A stretch of 6,810 bases of DNA, from the NCBI GenBank assembly GCA_030837305.1, contig JAUPKT010000539.1, positions 1 to 6,810 on the forward strand, given 5' to 3'. The translations under genes and the position numbers were made by a program. Shown one piece after another: positions 6,162 through 6,810 of this stretch; the first letter of the stretch is position 1, and each line of letters opens with the position of its first letter. The notes under the pieces were generated by a model that ran no database searches, was not told the origin of the DNA, and worked only from the letters and a program-made list of their open reading frames with translations. This DNA is from Thermodesulfobacteriota bacterium. Its GTDB lineage: Bacteria; Desulfobacterota; Desulfomonilia; Desulfomonilales; Desulfomonilaceae.

Positions 6162-6617
6162 GTGATTATAGAGGGAAAGTTCACCTTGAGAGCGCCCATT
6201 GAGAAACTGTGGGAGATGTTGTTGGAGCCTGACACCCTTGGTTCATGCATGCCGGGCGCACAAAAGGTTGAGCGTATAGACGAAAAGACGTACGAAGCGG
6301 TGGTAAAACAAAAGGTGGGTCCCATAAAGGTGACCCTAAAATTCAAGAACATCCTGACCAAAATTGAACCGCCGACACACCTTGAGCTTGAGGGTGAGGG
6401 GCAGGACATAACGAAATTGGGGCATTTCAAACAAAAGACTGTCGTGGATTTGAGAGGTTTGGATTCCGGTGAGGTGGAACTCTCATACAGAGCCGACGTG
6501 AGCATAGTCGGCAAATTGGCCATGTTTGGTGATAGAGTTATGAGAAGCAAGGCCAAAGATGTGGAAAAAGAGTTCACCGCAAACCTTCAGAATCGCCTGA
6601 AAAGTATGGAGTTCTGA
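6162..6617 (+). CDS. CoxG-like SRPBCC family protein
   Basis: This 151-residue protein matches carbon monoxide dehydrogenase subunit G (CoxG), a START/SRPBCC-fold family that accompanies molybdenum hydroxylases. In aerobic CO oxidisers CoxG helps anchor CO dehydrogenase to the membrane; here it may tether the enzyme, help maturation or bind a hydrophobic ligand. Visible family features are the N-terminal strand and helix with APIEKLWEML (11-20), the loop GSCMPGAQ (27-34) and the C-terminal helix after VGKLAMFGDRVM (116-127). There are no membrane spans. The start is GTG 6162, five nt after GGAGG (6152-6156); an overlapping ATG at 6160 is followed directly by TGA. It is the last gene of the operon, and the other Cox accessory genes (coxD, coxE, coxF) are not in the window. 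The family call is firm, the partner is inferred from position. Confidence 0.9.
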   Translation: MIIEGKFTLRAPIEKLWEMLLEPDTLGSCMPGAQKVERIDEKTYEAVVKQKVGPIKVTLKFKNILTKIEPPTHLELEGEGQDITKLGHFKQKTVVDLRGLDSGEVELSYRADVSIVGKLAMFGDRVMRSKAKDVEKEFTANLQNRLKSMEF

Positions 6618-6620
6618 GCA

Positions 6621-6646
6621 CATCAGACCGACCGGTGAGTCTGTTG
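6621..6646. promoter_or_regulatory. Imperfect 26-bp palindrome after the CoxG-like gene
   Basis: Matched arms share one centre (6633.5): CAGAC (6624-6628) with GTCTG (6639-6643), a central ACCGGT (6631-6636), and outer CA (6621-6622) with TG (6645-6646). Ten of 13 positions pair. It directly abuts and overlaps the TTGACA hexamer at 6644. No T-run follows, so an operator is a little more likely than a terminator, although either could serve here. Confidence 0.35.
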
Positions 6647-6672
6647 ACAATGCGATCTCAACAAGCTAATTT
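6644..6672 (+). promoter_or_regulatory. Candidate sigma-70 promoter for the B12-riboswitch transcript
   Basis: A perfect -35 hexamer TTGACA (6644-6649) is followed by a weak -10 region, either GCTAAT (6665-6670, spacer 15) or TAATTT (6667-6672, spacer 17). A transcript start near 6678 would fall just before the 5' edge of the riboswitch, which is where one is needed. The -10 match is poor, so the call depends on position. Confidence 0.42.
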
Positions 6673-6678
6673 GAATGC

Positions 6679-6810
6679 GATAGGTGCATAATAAGCTTAA
6701 TAGGGAAGCCGGTGTGACTCCGGCGCGGTCCCGCCGCTGTAACTAGGGACGAAACTTCACCGAGGCCACTGCCTTGCTCAACAGGGTGGGAAGGTGTGAA
6801 GGAGTAGAAA
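6679..6810 (+). ncRNA. Cobalamin (AdoCbl-type) riboswitch, cut by the window edge
   Basis: This leader element binds a B12 form and represses the downstream gene when B12 is plentiful. Conserved pieces appear in order: AGGTGC (6682-6687), AATAGGGAA (6699-6707), and a GCCGG/CCGGC hairpin (6708-6712 with 6720-6724) containing GGTG. The core GCGGTCCCGCCGCTGT (6725-6740) follows. Then CTTCAC (6755-6760) pairs with GTGAAG (6796-6801), enclosing GCCACTG (6766-6771 region) and GGGAAGG (6788-6794). The final B12-box strand (GCCAGGAGACCTGCC-like) is not seen and should lie past the right end, with the expression platform. The controlled gene is outside the window; typical targets are B12 transport or synthesis genes, or B12-independent isozymes. 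Confidence 0.92.

Overview
The window reads as a stretch of chromosome from an anaerobic bacterium with roughly balanced base composition. The gene content and protein style fit a Desulfobacterota/Syntrophobacterales-like (deltaproteobacterial) lineage, but this is inference: nothing in the window fixes the taxonomy. There are nine credible protein genes plus one clear RNA element. No transposases, integrases, CRISPR arrays, tRNAs or rRNAs were seen.

Left part (1-1860): a carboxymuconolactone-decarboxylase/AhpD-like protein (142-543, +) is followed by a hairpin that could end transcription from both sides. Next come a small zinc-ribbon protein with a very acidic tail on the minus strand (601-909) and, divergent from it, an M48-family zinc metalloprotease lipoprotein (1038-1859, +).

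Central part (1982-6617): a tight six-gene plus-strand operon for a molybdenum hydroxylase of the xanthine dehydrogenase/CO dehydrogenase superfamily. The order is small Cys-rich protein, FAD subunit (CoxM-type), [2Fe-2S] subunit (CoxS-type), molybdopterin subunit (CoxL-type), small CxxC/CxxH protein and CoxG-like SRPBCC protein. The three catalytic subunits would pass electrons between Mo cofactor, two [2Fe-2S] clusters and FAD. The substrate cannot be named. The Mo subunit has Phe where xanthine dehydrogenase has its purine-binding Glu, and Gly where true CO dehydrogenase has its copper-bound Cys. The FAD subunit lacks the extra Fe-S loop of 4-hydroxybenzoyl-CoA reductase. The two small metal-site proteins are the least explained parts of the operon.

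Right edge (6618-6810): an imperfect palindrome and a TTGACA promoter-like site lead into a cobalamin (B12) riboswitch that runs off the window. The next plus-strand gene, outside the window, is therefore probably B12-controlled.

The strangest structural signal is a perfect 26-bp palindrome at 5303-5328, inside the Mo-subunit gene. It is centred on a codon boundary, so both strands encode the same eight residues.
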